Assembly (NCBI GenBank): GCA_002869685.1
Contig: PKUE01000115.1
Span: forward strand, 1 to 57,039
Source: Desulfuromonas sp.
GTDB taxonomy: Bacteria; Desulfobacterota; Desulfuromonadia; Desulfuromonadales; Desulfuromonadaceae
Direction: 5' to 3'
Length of the DNA: 57,039 nt
Below are positions 7,873-17,960 of the stretch, one piece after another. Position 1 is the stretch's first letter. The number at the start of each line of letters is the position of its first letter. The notes under the pieces were generated by a model. It ran no database searches. It saw only the letters and a program-made list of their open reading frames with translations, and had not been told where the DNA came from. The position numbers and the translations under genes are program-made.

Positions 7873-8838
7873 TTAATTGACCACATTCTGCGGCGCCCCC
7901 GCCTGAAACGCTGCCACGTTGGCAACGACCGTCGCCAGCAAACGTTGCCGTGCCGCCAGCGTCGCCCAGGCAATGTGCGGAGTGATCACACAATTGGGCG
8001 CCGTCAGCAGTGGATTATCCGCTGAAGGGGGTTCACTGCTGAGCACATCGACACCAAGGCCACCCAGATGACCATCCTGCAACGCCTTGGCAACTGCCGC
8101 TTCATCCAGCAGAGGGCCACGAGCGGTATTGATCAGAATTGCTCCCGGCTTCATCAGTGCCAGACGGCGTGCGTCAACCAGATGATGGGTCTGTTCGGTC
8201 AACGGACAATGCAGGCTGACCACATCGGACTGGGCGAACAGGTTATCCAGCTCGACATCACTCGGTCCACCACCCTGCTGCAACTCTTTGAAACGATGGG
8301 AGCGACGCACATGGACCAGTACCTTCATGCCGAAACTCTCACCGATCCGAGCCACAGCCTGACCGATATTGCCGAAACCGACAATGCCCAACGTCAGTCC
8401 ATCCAGCTCCACCAGCGGCGTGTCGCGAAAGCAGAAATCGGCACTGGCACTCCACGCCCCGTCATGCACGCGGCGGTTGTGATGGCCCACCTGCTGCACC
8501 AATTCCAGCACCAGGGAAAACACCATCTGTGCGACCGACATGGTGCTGTAGGCCGGAACATTGGTGACGACAATCTGCCGCCGGGCAGCGGCCTCAAGAT
8601 CAACCACATTGGTGCCAGTCGCCAGCACACCGATATAACGCAACTTGGGCAACGCCTGCAATTCCGCCTCGCCAAGCACAACCTTGTTGGTCAAAACAAT
8701 CTCGGCGTCACCGGCGCGCTCAATAATCTGTTCCGACATGGTGCGCGGGTAAATTACACACTGCCCAAGGGCCTGTAATGATGTCCAGTCGAGATCACCG
8801 GAATTCAGGGTATAGCCATCCAAGACAACAATATTCAT
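7873..8838 (-). CDS. D-2-hydroxyacid dehydrogenase (glycerate dehydrogenase-like)
   Basis: This 321-residue cytoplasmic NAD(P)H-dependent enzyme interconverts a 2-keto acid and a D-2-hydroxy acid. The nucleotide-binding GIVGFGNIGQAVARIG sits near residue 150. The catalytic triad is visible: Arg in INTARGPLLDE near 240, Glu in VDVLSSEPP near 266, and His in ITPHIAWAT near 287. Closest by feel are glycerate/hydroxypyruvate reductases (HprA type), but phosphonate-type or aromatic substrates cannot be excluded. GGGGGAG precedes the ATG. It lies 17 bp downstream of the methyltransferase gene and is probably co-transcribed. Confidence 0.88.
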   Translation of the reverse strand: MNIVVLDGYTLNSGDLDWTSLQALGQCVIYPRTMSEQIIERAGDAEIVLTNKVVLGEAELQALPKLRYIGVLATGTNVVDLEAAARRQIVVTNVPAYSTMSVAQMVFSLVLELVQQVGHHNRRVHDGAWSASADFCFRDTPLVELDGLTLGIVGFGNIGQAVARIGESFGMKVLVHVRRSHRFKELQQGGGPSDVELDNLFAQSDVVSLHCPLTEQTHHLVDARRLALMKPGAILINTARGPLLDEAAVAKALQDGHLGGLGVDVLSSEPPSADNPLLTAPNCVITPHIAWATLAARQRLLATVVANVAAFQAGAPQNVVN

Positions 8839-8855
8839 CGCTCCCCCTTTTCTTT

Positions 8856-9515
8856 CTACTCAGACTTTTGCAAAAAAATAACATCCTTATCGACAAAGAC
8901 CAGCTCAGCGCCCCAGGAGTGGGCCAGCCACTGAAACGTCTGGCGCGAAAAAAAACGCACATGGGTCAAATCGTTTTTGTAATGCCAGTTTTTGAAGGCC
9001 TGCGCGTCTATCACCAGCTTGGTCATGATGGCTAGAACACCTCCCGGCTGCAACAGCTGCCACAATCGGTCAAGTTCCTCGCCGGGACGATGCAGATGCT
9101 CGACGACCTCGGTTGCAGTAATAAACTCATAGTGTTGTTGCAACACCAGCGCATCTGCGGCGTAAAACGGGTCGTACAGCGCCATCGGCAAACCGCACTC
9201 CGCTGCCATCACCGACAGGGTTGGTCCGGGACCACAGCCAAAATCGAGCCCACGAGCATTATCCGCAAGCCGTTGTCGCAACGGCTTAAACAGGCGCCGG
9301 AGAAAGCACCGATACCCTTCGTCATCCGGAGAGTTTTTATGCAGATCATACTCGGCTTTTTCCTGTTGTGGTGTCGGCAGACTGGACCGGTCAACAAACA
9401 CCAGTGCACAACATGGACACCGCCAATAGCGACGCCGCCGGTCTTCGCCAAACAACACACTGCCGTCAGCGTGGCACAGAGGACAAGGCTCTTCGATGAT
9501 AAGATCTTCTTTCAT
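8856..9515 (-). CDS. Class I SAM-dependent methyltransferase with N-terminal zinc ribbon
   Basis: This 219-residue protein has a zinc-ribbon-like start, C11xxC14 and C33xxC36, followed by a Rossmann methyltransferase domain whose SAM-binding motif is LDFGCGPGPTLS near residue 91. EVVEHLHRPGEELDRL and LLQPGGVLAIMTKL are the usual UbiE/Coq5-like later motifs. Start 9515 is preferred: a longer frame to 9572 would run through the terminator at 9529-9558. The substrate is unknown; zinc-ribbon methyltransferases of this kind act on RNA, sugars or lipids. It sits behind the ppdK terminator and upstream of the dehydrogenase. Confidence 0.8.
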   Translation of the reverse strand: MKEDLIIEEPCPLCHADGSVLFGEDRRRRYWRCPCCALVFVDRSSLPTPQQEKAEYDLHKNSPDDEGYRCFLRRLFKPLRQRLADNARGLDFGCGPGPTLSVMAAECGLPMALYDPFYAADALVLQQHYEFITATEVVEHLHRPGEELDRLWQLLQPGGVLAIMTKLVIDAQAFKNWHYKNDLTHVRFFSRQTFQWLAHSWGAELVFVDKDVIFLQKSE

Positions 9516-9528
9516 CCCATTTCCACAT

Positions 9529-9558
9529 AAAAAAAAGCCCCCGCAGTGCGGGGGCTTT
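9529..9558 (-). terminator. Rho-independent terminator of the ppdK operon
   Basis: On the minus strand the sequence reads AAAGCCCCCGCA, then TGCGGGGGC and a run of eight T. It is a classic GC-rich stem of at least nine pairs plus U-tract, 26 bp after the ppdK stop. Confidence 0.9.
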
Positions 9559-9583
9559 GTCGAACTCAGCAAGGACTGAACAA

Positions 9584-12253
9584 TCAGGCTTCCTGTTCTT
9601 CAAGCAGAACCGCGTGAGCGGCTGCCAGACGGGCGATAGGCACCCGGTAAGGCGAGCAGGAAACATAGTCCAGACCAATTTTGTGGCAGAAGATAACACT
9701 GCTCGGCTCACCACCGTGCTCACCACAAATACCCAGCTTGATGTTAGGACGGGTCTGACGCCCTTTTTCACAGCCCATTTTGACCAGCTCACCAACACCA
9801 TCCTGGTCAATGGCGACAAACGGGTCTTCCGGGAAGATCTCCTGCTCAACATACAGAGGCAGGAACTTACCGGCGTCGTCACGGGACAGGCCATAGGTGG
9901 TTTGGGTCAGATCGTTGGTGCCAAAGGAGAAGAACTCGGCCTGGGTTGCCACCTGATCCGCGGTAATTGCAGCACGCGGCAACTCGATCATGGTCCCAAC
10001 CAGATATTCCACTTTAACGTCGTATTCAGCGATCACCTGATCCGCGACTTTCACCGCGTTGGCGCGGAGGATCTCCAACTCTTTGACGCCACTGATCAAC
10101 GGAATCATGATCTCGGGAACGATATCGTAGCCCTCATTTTTAATCAACTGACAGGCTGCTTCCATAATGGCGCGCACCTGCATGTCGTACACCTCGGGAT
10201 AGGTGATGCCAAGGCGGCAACCACGGTGACCGAGCATCGGGTTGAATTCGTGGAGGAACTCGACCTTGTGCTTGAGCTTCTCTGCCGTCACATTCATGCT
10301 GGCAGCCAGCTCATCAATCTCCTTGTCGGTATGAGGCAGGAACTCGTGCAGCGGCGGATCCAACAAACGGATGGTAACCGGCAGCCCCTTCATTTCGCGG
10401 AACAGACCGAGGAAATCATCACGCTGCATGCCAATGATCTTGCCCAGAGCCAGCTTGCGCCCTTCAAGATCTTCAGCCAGGATCATCTCACGAACGGCCA
10501 TAATACGATCGGCTTCAAAGAACATATGCTCGGTACGGCACAGGCCAATCCCCTCAGCGCCAAAACTGCGGGCTACCGCAGAGTCCGCTGGGGTATCGGC
10601 ATTGGTGCGAACTTTGAGACGACGGATCTGGTCAACCCACTCCATCAGCGCACCGAAATCACCGGTCAGCTCAGGTTGTACTGTCGGAACAGTACCGCTC
10701 ATCACTTCGCCACTGGAACCGTCGAGGGTGATCACATCACCTTTCTTGAATACGGTGCCATTGCGATCAACGAACTGCTGTGTTTCGTAATTGATTTTGA
10801 TCTCACCACAACCGGATACGCAGCATTTACCCATACCACGGGCAACAACCGCAGCGTGAGAGGTCATCCCGCCACGAGAGGTCAGGATACCTTCGGCGGC
10901 GTGCATGCCGTGGATATCTTCCGGGCTGGTCTCGATGCGCACCAGAATCACTTTTTGACCCAGAGCTTTTGCTTCTTCAGCTTCGTCCGCAGAGAAGACG
11001 ATTTCGCCGGAAGCCGCACCAGGAGAAGCGGGCAGACCTTTGGCAACAACCGTCTTGGCCGCATTGGGGTCGAGGGAGGGATGCAGCAGTTGATCGAGTT
11101 GCTCGGGAGCCACACGCAGAACCGCTTCCTTCTCGCTGATCAAGCCCTCTTTGACCATATCAACGGCAATCTTCACCGCGGCTTTGGCGGTACGTTTGCC
11201 ATTACGGGTCTGCAGCATGAACAGACGCCCTTTTTCGATGGTAAACTCGATGTCCTGCATGTCGCGGTAATGCTTTTCGAGTTTCTGCTGAATAACCATC
11301 AGCTGGTCGTAACTCTCGGGCATCACTTCTTCCATGGAGGGCAGGGTTCCGTCGCCGCCAGCCTTGTTGATCGGCTGAGGTGTGCGGATACCGGCAACCA
11401 CATCCTCGCCCTGGGCATTGACCAGGAACTCACCGAAGAACAGATTTTCGCCGGTGGAGGGGTTACGGGTAAAGGCAACGCCGGTGGCACAATCATCACC
11501 CATGTTACCGAAGACCATGGACTGAACGTTGACCGCAGTCCCCCACTCGGCCGGAATGTTGTTCAGACGGCGGTAGGTGATGGCGCGCTGATTCATCCAC
11601 GAACCGAAGACCGCACCGATCGCACCCCACAGTTGCTCCTGGGGATCGGTGGGGAAAGCTTCGCCAAGTTCTTCGGTGTATTTATTTTTAAACAGGCCAA
11701 CCAGTTCTTTGAGATCAGCAGCCGTTAAAGCGGTATCCTCTTCAACGCCACGGTTCTCTTTCATCTCTTCGAGAATATCTTCGAGAATATCGCCATCGAG
11801 ATTTTTAACGACGTTGGCGTACATCTGGATAAAGCGACGGTAGGAGTCATAGGCAAAGCGCTCGTCGCCACTCTGCTTGACAATGCCCTGTACGGTATCA
11901 TCGTTCAGACCGAGGTTGAGGACCGTATCCATCATTCCCGGCATGGACGCCCGGGCACCGGAACGAACCGATACCAGCAGCGGTTTTTCCTTATCACCGA
12001 ACTTCTTGTCCATCAGCTGCTCAACTTCACGGAGCTTTTCGTCAACCTGGGATTTCAGTTCTGCAGGGTAGTTACGGTCGTTTTTATAAAACTCGGTGCA
12101 TACCTCGGTGGTAATGGTAAAACCGGCAGGAACCGGCAGGCCAATGGAGGTCATTTCGGCCAGATTGGCCCCTTTGCCCCCCAACAGATTCTTCATTGAT
12201 CCTGTGCCTTCAGCTTTGCCATCGCCGAAGAAATACACGTACTTGACTGCCAT
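9584..12253 (-). CDS. ppdK: Pyruvate, phosphate dikinase
   Basis: This 889-residue enzyme interconverts pyruvate, ATP and phosphate with PEP, AMP and pyrophosphate, linking acetate or pyruvate to gluconeogenesis. The nucleotide-binding N-terminal part is seen in GGKGANLAEM and VSVRSGARASMPGMMDTVLN. The phospho-carrier histidine is about H466 in GGMTSHAAVVARG. The C-terminal PEP/pyruvate barrel carries GICGEHGGEPSS with the catalytic cysteine near residue 827. Length is normal. ATG 12253 is chosen because GAGGAGGA lies nine bases upstream; an ATG nine bases earlier overlaps that site. It follows glyS by 67 bp on the same strand and is closed by the terminator at 9529-9558. Confidence 0.97.
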   Translation of the reverse strand: MAVKYVYFFGDGKAEGTGSMKNLLGGKGANLAEMTSIGLPVPAGFTITTEVCTEFYKNDRNYPAELKSQVDEKLREVEQLMDKKFGDKEKPLLVSVRSGARASMPGMMDTVLNLGLNDDTVQGIVKQSGDERFAYDSYRRFIQMYANVVKNLDGDILEDILEEMKENRGVEEDTALTAADLKELVGLFKNKYTEELGEAFPTDPQEQLWGAIGAVFGSWMNQRAITYRRLNNIPAEWGTAVNVQSMVFGNMGDDCATGVAFTRNPSTGENLFFGEFLVNAQGEDVVAGIRTPQPINKAGGDGTLPSMEEVMPESYDQLMVIQQKLEKHYRDMQDIEFTIEKGRLFMLQTRNGKRTAKAAVKIAVDMVKEGLISEKEAVLRVAPEQLDQLLHPSLDPNAAKTVVAKGLPASPGAASGEIVFSADEAEEAKALGQKVILVRIETSPEDIHGMHAAEGILTSRGGMTSHAAVVARGMGKCCVSGCGEIKINYETQQFVDRNGTVFKKGDVITLDGSSGEVMSGTVPTVQPELTGDFGALMEWVDQIRRLKVRTNADTPADSAVARSFGAEGIGLCRTEHMFFEADRIMAVREMILAEDLEGRKLALGKIIGMQRDDFLGLFREMKGLPVTIRLLDPPLHEFLPHTDKEIDELAASMNVTAEKLKHKVEFLHEFNPMLGHRGCRLGITYPEVYDMQVRAIMEAACQLIKNEGYDIVPEIMIPLISGVKELEILRANAVKVADQVIAEYDVKVEYLVGTMIELPRAAITADQVATQAEFFSFGTNDLTQTTYGLSRDDAGKFLPLYVEQEIFPEDPFVAIDQDGVGELVKMGCEKGRQTRPNIKLGICGEHGGEPSSVIFCHKIGLDYVSCSPYRVPIARLAAAHAVLLEEQEA

Positions 12254-12299
12254 CTCAGTCATCCTCCTCACAAAATGTTGGTTAAACCTTGAATGCGCC

Positions 12300-12320
12300 T
12301 CTCACCACACGTTGGTGAGA
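12300..12320. repeat. Hairpin between glyS and ppdK
   Basis: TCTCACCA, loop CACGT, TGGTGAGA is an 8-bp perfect stem directly after the glyS stop codon on the minus strand. No U-tract follows, so it is likely an mRNA processing or stability element rather than a terminator. Confidence 0.45.
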
Positions 12321-14387
12321 TTATGCCGCAATCCGGGAAAAATCAGCCAAACCGCTAAACAGTCCGGCAACCTGTGTCAACAGCGCCAGTCGATTACGTT
12401 TGACCGCTTCATCCTCTGCCATGACCATGACACCATCAAAGAAGGCATCTACGCTCGGGCGCAGTGAACCGATCTCACGCAATGCACCAGGATAATCACC
12501 GTCAGCCATGAGACGGGTCACTTCCTGCTGAACGCGTTGCAATGCACTATACAATTCCCTCTCACAGTCCTGCTCAAAGCACCCTTCGACAACCGCATCG
12601 GTCACACCCCCCTTAATGATGTTTCCGACCCGTTTAAATGTTGCCGCCAGAGCTTCGAATTCAGGTTGTTGCTTCATCGCCGACAACGCATCAATCCGTT
12701 GCCGAGCGTCAATCACATCATCAAAACGGGCAGCAAGTACGGCTTCCACGACATCCGTCGCCGTCGTCGCCCCCGTCATCATATTGACAAAACGCAGCCG
12801 GATGAACTCCACCACATCGGCTGTAACTTCTTCAACGCTGCGATTCAATTTGTCTTCAAGCTGTTTTACCGCTTTTGCCACCAATGCCGGAATCGAGGCA
12901 GCAAAGCCGCGCTCCAGCAGGATGTTCAGAACACCGATTGCGCAGCGGCGCAAGGCATAAGGATCCGCCGTACCGGTCGGGATCAGACCGACGCCGAAAC
13001 AACCGCAAATAGTGTCGATTTTGTCTGCCAGCGACACAAAGGCACCAACATTATCACTGGGCAGGTCGCCACCGGCTTGAACCGGCAGGTAGTGCTCAAA
13101 GATCGCCTTGGCCACACGCGGGTCTTCCCCCTCGATCATGGCATACTCGCGGCCCATGACGCCTTGCAGTTCAGGAAACTCGTAGACCATGCCGGTTTCC
13201 AGGTCACACTTGCACAGTTGGGCGGCACGGCGGGTCAGTGCGACAACTGCAGGATCAAACTGCTCGGCCAGACCTTCCGCCAGAGCGGTGAAACGCTGCA
13301 CTTTGGCATAACTGGTGCCGAGTTGGGCCTGATACACCACGTTTTTCAACGCCTCAAGGCGATTTTCCAACGGGGTTTTCTGGTCTTCTTTCCAGAAGAA
13401 CATCGCATCCGACAGGCGGGCGCGCAAGACGCGCTCGTTGCCTTTGACAACAACGTCAGGATCGGTCGGGCGGGTATTGGAAATGGTGATGAATTTCGGC
13501 AGCAGGCGCCCTTCGCTATCGGCGAGGGTAAAGTAGCGCTGGTGCTCTTTCATGCTGGTGATCAGCAGTTCGTCCGGCAGCTGCAGGTATTCTTCTTCAA
13601 AACTACCGCACAGCGGGGTGGGATCTTCGACCAGATAGGCGACTTCTTCGAGCAGTTCCTCGTCAACATTGAGGGCGCCACCTTCTTCACCGGCCACCCG
13701 CTCAATTTCACGAGCAATAATCTGCTTGCGCTCTTCGGGATCGACAATGACAAAATGCTCACGGGCTTTCGTCATAAAGTCATTTAGGCCGCTGACCTCG
13801 AAGGCCCCTGGCGCCATGAAACGGTGGCCATAAGAGGTGTTGCCGGTGGTCAGGTTACCGTAGCCGAACGGAATCACCTCACCGCCATACAGCGCAACCA
13901 ACCAATGGACCGGACGGGCAAAACGAACGTCCAGATCTTTCCAGCGCATCGATTTCTTAAACGACAGGCCGCTGACAATTTTTTCCATGATCTCGGGCAG
14001 CTGGCCTTGAACCGGTTGTCCCTCAATCACTTTGGAGAGGAACAGATAGGTCCCTTTTTCGGTTTCCTGCTGCGTCAGTTCGGAAACCTCCACCCCGTTA
14101 GAACGGGCAAAGCCCAGAGCTGCCTTAGTGGGATTGCCATCGGCATCAAAGGCCACCTTGACCGACGGACCAGAAAGGTTCAGTTCCTGGCGCTGTTGCT
14201 GCTCGGCCACATCGGCGACAGACAGTACCAGGCGGCGCGGTGTTGCATAGGTTGTAACCTCGCCGAACTCAATGCGGGCATTGGTCAGTTCTTTACGAAT
14301 CATCCGTTCCAGATCACGCATTGCCACCGGCAGCATTCCGGCAGGAATTTCTTCGCTTCCTATCTCCAGAAACAATTCTTTAGCCAT
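12321..14387 (-). CDS. glyS: Glycyl-tRNA synthetase beta subunit
   Basis: This 688-residue protein is the large subunit of the bacterial alpha2-beta2 glycyl-tRNA synthetase and recognises tRNA-Gly. The family start KELFLEIGSEEIPAGMLP is present, then RRLVLSV, RWLVALYGGEVIPF-like blocks and TSMKEHQRYF near residue 285. The C-terminal anticodon-binding (DALR-like) region ends with FDGVMVMAEDEAVKRNRLALL. Length matches the usual 685-700 residues. GGAGTG precedes the ATG. It follows glyQ by 101 bp, within which lies a 7-bp hairpin (ACCACGG/CCGTGGT at 14451-14469). Confidence 0.97.
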   Translation of the reverse strand: MAKELFLEIGSEEIPAGMLPVAMRDLERMIRKELTNARIEFGEVTTYATPRRLVLSVADVAEQQQRQELNLSGPSVKVAFDADGNPTKAALGFARSNGVEVSELTQQETEKGTYLFLSKVIEGQPVQGQLPEIMEKIVSGLSFKKSMRWKDLDVRFARPVHWLVALYGGEVIPFGYGNLTTGNTSYGHRFMAPGAFEVSGLNDFMTKAREHFVIVDPEERKQIIAREIERVAGEEGGALNVDEELLEEVAYLVEDPTPLCGSFEEEYLQLPDELLITSMKEHQRYFTLADSEGRLLPKFITISNTRPTDPDVVVKGNERVLRARLSDAMFFWKEDQKTPLENRLEALKNVVYQAQLGTSYAKVQRFTALAEGLAEQFDPAVVALTRRAAQLCKCDLETGMVYEFPELQGVMGREYAMIEGEDPRVAKAIFEHYLPVQAGGDLPSDNVGAFVSLADKIDTICGCFGVGLIPTGTADPYALRRCAIGVLNILLERGFAASIPALVAKAVKQLEDKLNRSVEEVTADVVEFIRLRFVNMMTGATTATDVVEAVLAARFDDVIDARQRIDALSAMKQQPEFEALAATFKRVGNIIKGGVTDAVVEGCFEQDCERELYSALQRVQQEVTRLMADGDYPGALREIGSLRPSVDAFFDGVMVMAEDEAVKRNRLALLTQVAGLFSGLADFSRIAA

Positions 14388-14488
14388 GGTATTTCACTCC
14401 ATCGGTGTCAGTTTTTATCCTGCCAACCGTTATCAGTCCTGAAATCACAAACCACGGCAAAACCGTGGTCTGAGAGTGTTGTGCCATC

Positions 14489-15358
14489 CTATTTTTTCAA
14501 CAACGGGAATCCCAGTCGTTCGCGTTGAGCCACGTAGCCCTCGGCACACAAGCGGGATAAATTGCGCACCCGCCCGATGTAGTGCGCCCGCTCGGTGACG
14601 GAGATCGCGCCACGGGCATCCAGCAGGTTGAATGCGTGGGAGGCCTTCATGACAAAGTCGTAGGCCGGGAACACCAGTTCTTTTTCCGCCAGTTTGATAC
14701 ACTCTTTTTCATACATATCGAACAGTTGAAAGAGCATGGAAGTATCGGCTTCTTCGAAGTTGTAGGCAGAAAATTCCACTTCGGTCTGGTGATGGATATC
14801 ACCGTATTTAACACCCTTGACCCACTCCAGATCGTACACGTTGTCTACGCCCTGCAGATACATGGCGATCCGCTCACAACCGTAGGTAATCTCACCGGGA
14901 ATCGGTTTCAGGTCGATACCGCCAACCTGTTGGAAATAGGTAAACTGGGTGATTTCCATCCCGTCGAGCCACACTTCCCAGCCCAGGCCCCAGGCACCAA
15001 GAGTCGGTGACTCCCAGTCATCTTCAACAAAGCGGATGTCGTGACTGGCAGAATCAATACCGAAGCTTTTCAGTGAATCAAGATACAGATCCTGAATGTT
15101 CATCGGCGCCGGTTTGAGGATAACCTGAAACTGGTAATAATGCTGAAGACGGTTGGGATTTTCACCGTAGCGGCCATCGGTGGGACGGCGGGAAGGTTCC
15201 ACATAGGCAACGTTCCAGGGCTCTGGCCCGAGAGAACGCAGGAATGTCGCCGGATTAAAGGTTCCGGCCCCTTTTTCAATATCGTAGGGTTGCTGGATCA
15301 CACAGCCTTGCTGTGCCCAGTAATTCTGCAGCGACAGAATCAAGTCCTGAAAAGTCAC
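14489..15358 (-). CDS. glyQ: Glycyl-tRNA synthetase alpha subunit
   Basis: This 289-residue subunit carries the class II aminoacylation site that forms glycyl-adenylate. The family sequence begins [17 protein letters not shown], followed by [28 protein letters not shown] and [15 protein letters not shown] chose GTG at 15358: GGAGG stands five bases upstream and the protein then starts exactly where homologues start. The open frame continues upstream to 15541, but those residues look like leader translated by chance. It is paired with glyS downstream and recO upstream. Confidence 0.97.
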   Translation of the reverse strand: MTFQDLILSLQNYWAQQGCVIQQPYDIEKGAGTFNPATFLRSLGPEPWNVAYVEPSRRPTDGRYGENPNRLQHYYQFQVILKPAPMNIQDLYLDSLKSFGIDSASHDIRFVEDDWESPTLGAWGLGWEVWLDGMEITQFTYFQQVGGIDLKPIPGEITYGCERIAMYLQGVDNVYDLEWVKGVKYGDIHHQTEVEFSAYNFEEADTSMLFQLFDMYEKECIKLAEKELVFPAYDFVMKASHAFNLLDARGAISVTERAHYIGRVRNLSRLCAEGYVAQRERLGFPLLKK

Positions 15359-15488
15359 ATTAACCTCCGAGAAAACTGCCGGAACGGCAGCGAACGGAAT
15401 GAACATTAAAAACACCGTTGCCACACAAACACTCATTGCGGCAACTGGCTGTAAAACCAAGAGTAGTAGCCTATTTCCCCTCAAACTG

Positions 15489-16265
15489 TCAAGGCAAAAC
15501 TCCCGGCGTCGGGCCCTGAATCTGCTCAAGAAAGCGCTCACTTTTCAGCGGCCGACCGAGGGTCACCTCCACCGCATGCTGTAAAAGCCGTCGGCCCTGT
15601 TCGAGGGTCAGGGAACTGAGGCGAATTCCGGCAAAAACCAGCGGGTCAACCTGAAGCAGCCGAACCAGACTGCCGAGAGTTTGGGCATCGACAATCACCC
15701 CGCCCTGTTCTCCACCGCAGCAAACCGGGCACAACGTGCCGCCGCGTCGCGCATCAAAGCGCAGTTTCTCGGTGCTCAGCCCAGCCCAACATTCGGCGCA
15801 ATGGCCGATATGGGGCAGCACCCCGGCATCATCCAACAGCCGCAATTCCATCAACAGGCGCACCGTAGCGATATCGGCTGGTCCCTGCAGCGCATCGAGA
15901 AACGCCTGCACCAGATCAAACAGTTCCGGAATCGCCTGCCCCTCGGGCCACAACTCAGTCACCAGTTCACAGCCATAAGCGGCCACCGCCAACGCATCAA
16001 GATCAGCCATCAGGCCATGGGCACCATTCAGCAACTCCACTTCGGCCAGTTGCGCCAATCCGTTGCGTCGGCGCGGCTGCCACAACACCCGGATACGGCT
16101 GAACGGATGCAAAGCCCCGCCGAAACGACGGCGACTGTTGCGGGCATTGCGCGCAAAAGCACTGCAAATCCCTAACTCACGCGTCAACAGTGTGACAATA
16201 CGATCGGCCTCACCATAATTGGTGCAACGCAGAACGATTGCTTCACAGGGTGCAGAAGCCTCCAT
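15489..16265 (-). CDS. recO: DNA repair protein RecO
   Basis: This 258-residue protein belongs to the RecFOR pathway, which loads RecA onto SSB-coated single-stranded DNA. Residues 1-80 form an OB fold ([21 protein letters not shown]). The helical C-terminal part holds a four-cysteine zinc site: HCAECW near 150 and LCPVCC near 177. The ending [13 protein letters not shown] is typical of RecO. It starts 16 bp after the mgtE stop and is followed by glyQ, giving a minus-strand run mgtE-recO-glyQ-glyS-ppdK that mixes transport, repair, translation and carbon metabolism. Confidence 0.93.
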   Translation of the reverse strand: MEASAPCEAIVLRCTNYGEADRIVTLLTRELGICSAFARNARNSRRRFGGALHPFSRIRVLWQPRRRNGLAQLAEVELLNGAHGLMADLDALAVAAYGCELVTELWPEGQAIPELFDLVQAFLDALQGPADIATVRLLMELRLLDDAGVLPHIGHCAECWAGLSTEKLRFDARRGGTLCPVCCGGEQGGVIVDAQTLGSLVRLLQVDPLVFAGIRLSSLTLEQGRRLLQHAVEVTLGRPLKSERFLEQIQGPTPGVLP

Positions 16266-16281
16266 AGGGATCTCTCGACAA

Positions 16282-17637
16282 TTAGTGGAGTTTGCTCAGA
16301 AACAGGGTTGCCATACCGAAATAGATCAAAATACCGGTAATATCATTGGCGGTTTGAACAAAGGGGGTTGAGGCAATGGCCGGATCGATACCGATCCGTT
16401 TGAAAAACGCCGGCGCCAGCACACCCATAGTCGCGGCAACGGTCATGGCAATGATCATGGCCGATCCGACCACCAACCCAAGATAGGGGTTGTGGTGCCA
16501 GATCAGGGCGATGCAGCCGACAGTAAATCCGCATACCAGTCCCATGATCAAACCAACGCGCAGCTCTTTAAAGAAAACCTGGCGCAAGGTGGTAAAATCG
16601 ATCCGCCCGGTGGCAAAGCCGCGCACAACAATGGTCGCCGACTGGCCACCGACATTACCGCCCATGCCGGTAATAACGGGAATAAAGGAGATCAGGGCGA
16701 TCACTTCTTTCAACGTCAGCTGGAACCACCACATCAGATAACCGGTTACCACACCACCCAACAGGTTGACCAGGAGCCAGGGCAGACGCAAACGGGCAAT
16801 CTTGAATGACTTGTAGCCGTACATCAGCTCTTCTTCGCTGGCACCGGCCATTTTATAGATATCTTCCGTTGCTTCCTGACGCATGACGTCGATAACGTCA
16901 TCCACGGTAATAATACCGAGCAACTTGTTGTGGTCGTCAACAACCGGAATGGCAAGAATGTTGTATTTGGCAACCAGTTGAGCAACCTCTTCCTGGTCGG
17001 TATCGGCACGAACACTGATGACATCGGACGAAACAATTTCACTCAGGCACCGTCCGGGAGGCACCATCAACAATTGCCGCAAGGACAACACGCCAACCAG
17101 ATGGTTGTGGACATCGGTGACGTAGATGTAAAAAACCATCTCGACATCTTCGGCCTCCTGAAGAGCCTCAATGGCCTGGCTGGCCGTAATGTCCTCGCGC
17201 AGGGAGAAAATTTCCGTCGACATGATCCCGCCGGCGGTATCTTCCTGATACTGCATGAGCTGCTCGATCTCTTCCGAGCAATCGTCCTGCATACTGTCGA
17301 GAACTTCTTCAGCCAATTCTTCGGGCATGTTCTGGATAATATCGACAGCATCGTCATAAGGCATATGCTGCAGTACATGAACGATGGTCTCTTTCTCGAT
17401 CTGCTCCAGAAGCAGGGCACTGACACTATGCTCAATTTCCGACAGAACTTCCGCTGCGGTATCGACATCCTCAAGCAGGTGAAACAGCACCCGCTGCTCC
17501 TTGAGATCAAGATAACGGAACAGATGGGCAATATCGGCAGGGTGGGTTTTTTTCAGCAGGTTATTCAGATTGGAGTGGGCACCACGACGAATCAGCTTTC
17601 TGACCGTGTCGAGCAAAATCTGTACTTTCTGATCCAT
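16282..17637 (-). CDS. mgtE: MgtE-family magnesium transporter
   Basis: This 451-residue Mg2+ channel/transporter has an N-terminal MgtE_N superhelix (residues 1-130; HPADIAHLFRYLDLKEQRVLFHLL), two CBS domains (about 135-255; VDDHNKLLGIITVDDVIDVMRQE), a plug helix, and five transmembrane helices from about residue 285. The conserved pore aspartate is seen in TANDITGILIYF near the C-terminus. In characterised MgtE the N and CBS domains sense cytosolic Mg2+ and close the pore. I saw no M-box consensus in the 240 bp upstream, although a 6-bp hairpin (CACCTG/CAGGTG, 17709-17726) is present. Confidence 0.95.
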   Translation of the reverse strand: MDQKVQILLDTVRKLIRRGAHSNLNNLLKKTHPADIAHLFRYLDLKEQRVLFHLLEDVDTAAEVLSEIEHSVSALLLEQIEKETIVHVLQHMPYDDAVDIIQNMPEELAEEVLDSMQDDCSEEIEQLMQYQEDTAGGIMSTEIFSLREDITASQAIEALQEAEDVEMVFYIYVTDVHNHLVGVLSLRQLLMVPPGRCLSEIVSSDVISVRADTDQEEVAQLVAKYNILAIPVVDDHNKLLGIITVDDVIDVMRQEATEDIYKMAGASEEELMYGYKSFKIARLRLPWLLVNLLGGVVTGYLMWWFQLTLKEVIALISFIPVITGMGGNVGGQSATIVVRGFATGRIDFTTLRQVFFKELRVGLIMGLVCGFTVGCIALIWHHNPYLGLVVGSAMIIAMTVAATMGVLAPAFFKRIGIDPAIASTPFVQTANDITGILIYFGMATLFLSKLH

Positions 17638-17885
17638 AAAACAGTGGCCTCCATCGTTAACAAAAGGGCCGCAGCTTCAAGAACAAAAACCGCGAAAACC
17701 TTTGTCGCACCTGAAGATACAGGTGGTTACTGACACGCTAAGCTTCACCCGAAACGCAGCGAATCAGGTTAACTGTTGATGTGTAACAATATTCCAGCCA
17801 AATAGCAACCGCCTAGCCGCCACCTTTTCTTCCGCCGCCATGAACACCCTTGTCATAATGTGGTGTTTTTTTTTACTTAAAACGC

Positions 17886-17914
17886 TTGACCGCAACAAAC
17901 AATTTCACTAATTT
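17886..17914 (+). promoter_or_regulatory. Promoter of the first cytochrome c7 gene
   Basis: TTGACC (17886-17891), a 17-bp spacer and TAATTT (17909-17914) stand 47 bp before the ATG. The same -35 hexamer and spacing recur before the second cytochrome gene. Confidence 0.6.
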
Positions 17915-17960
17915 GTCGAAAGTGCAGTTCCTATATTCTTATTTCAGGAGGAAAGACAAC

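Noticed and set aside
9557-11728. 723-codon open frame on the plus strand opposite ppdK
   Set aside because: It is antisense to an unmistakable ppdK gene. Its length follows from codon bias of the real gene; the translation is His/Gln-rich and matches no family.
12537-13787. 416-codon open frame opposite glyS
   Set aside because: It is antisense to a clear glyS, with no ribosome site and no recognisable motif.
15359-15541. N-terminal extension of GlyQ
   Set aside because: Homologues begin at TFQDLIL. A GGAGG site stands before GTG 15358, and the upstream frame overlaps the end of recO.
17638-17880. Possible M-box or other riboswitch upstream of mgtE
   Set aside because: The region was read on the minus strand. 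It has one 6-bp hairpin but no stretch resembling the M-box core.
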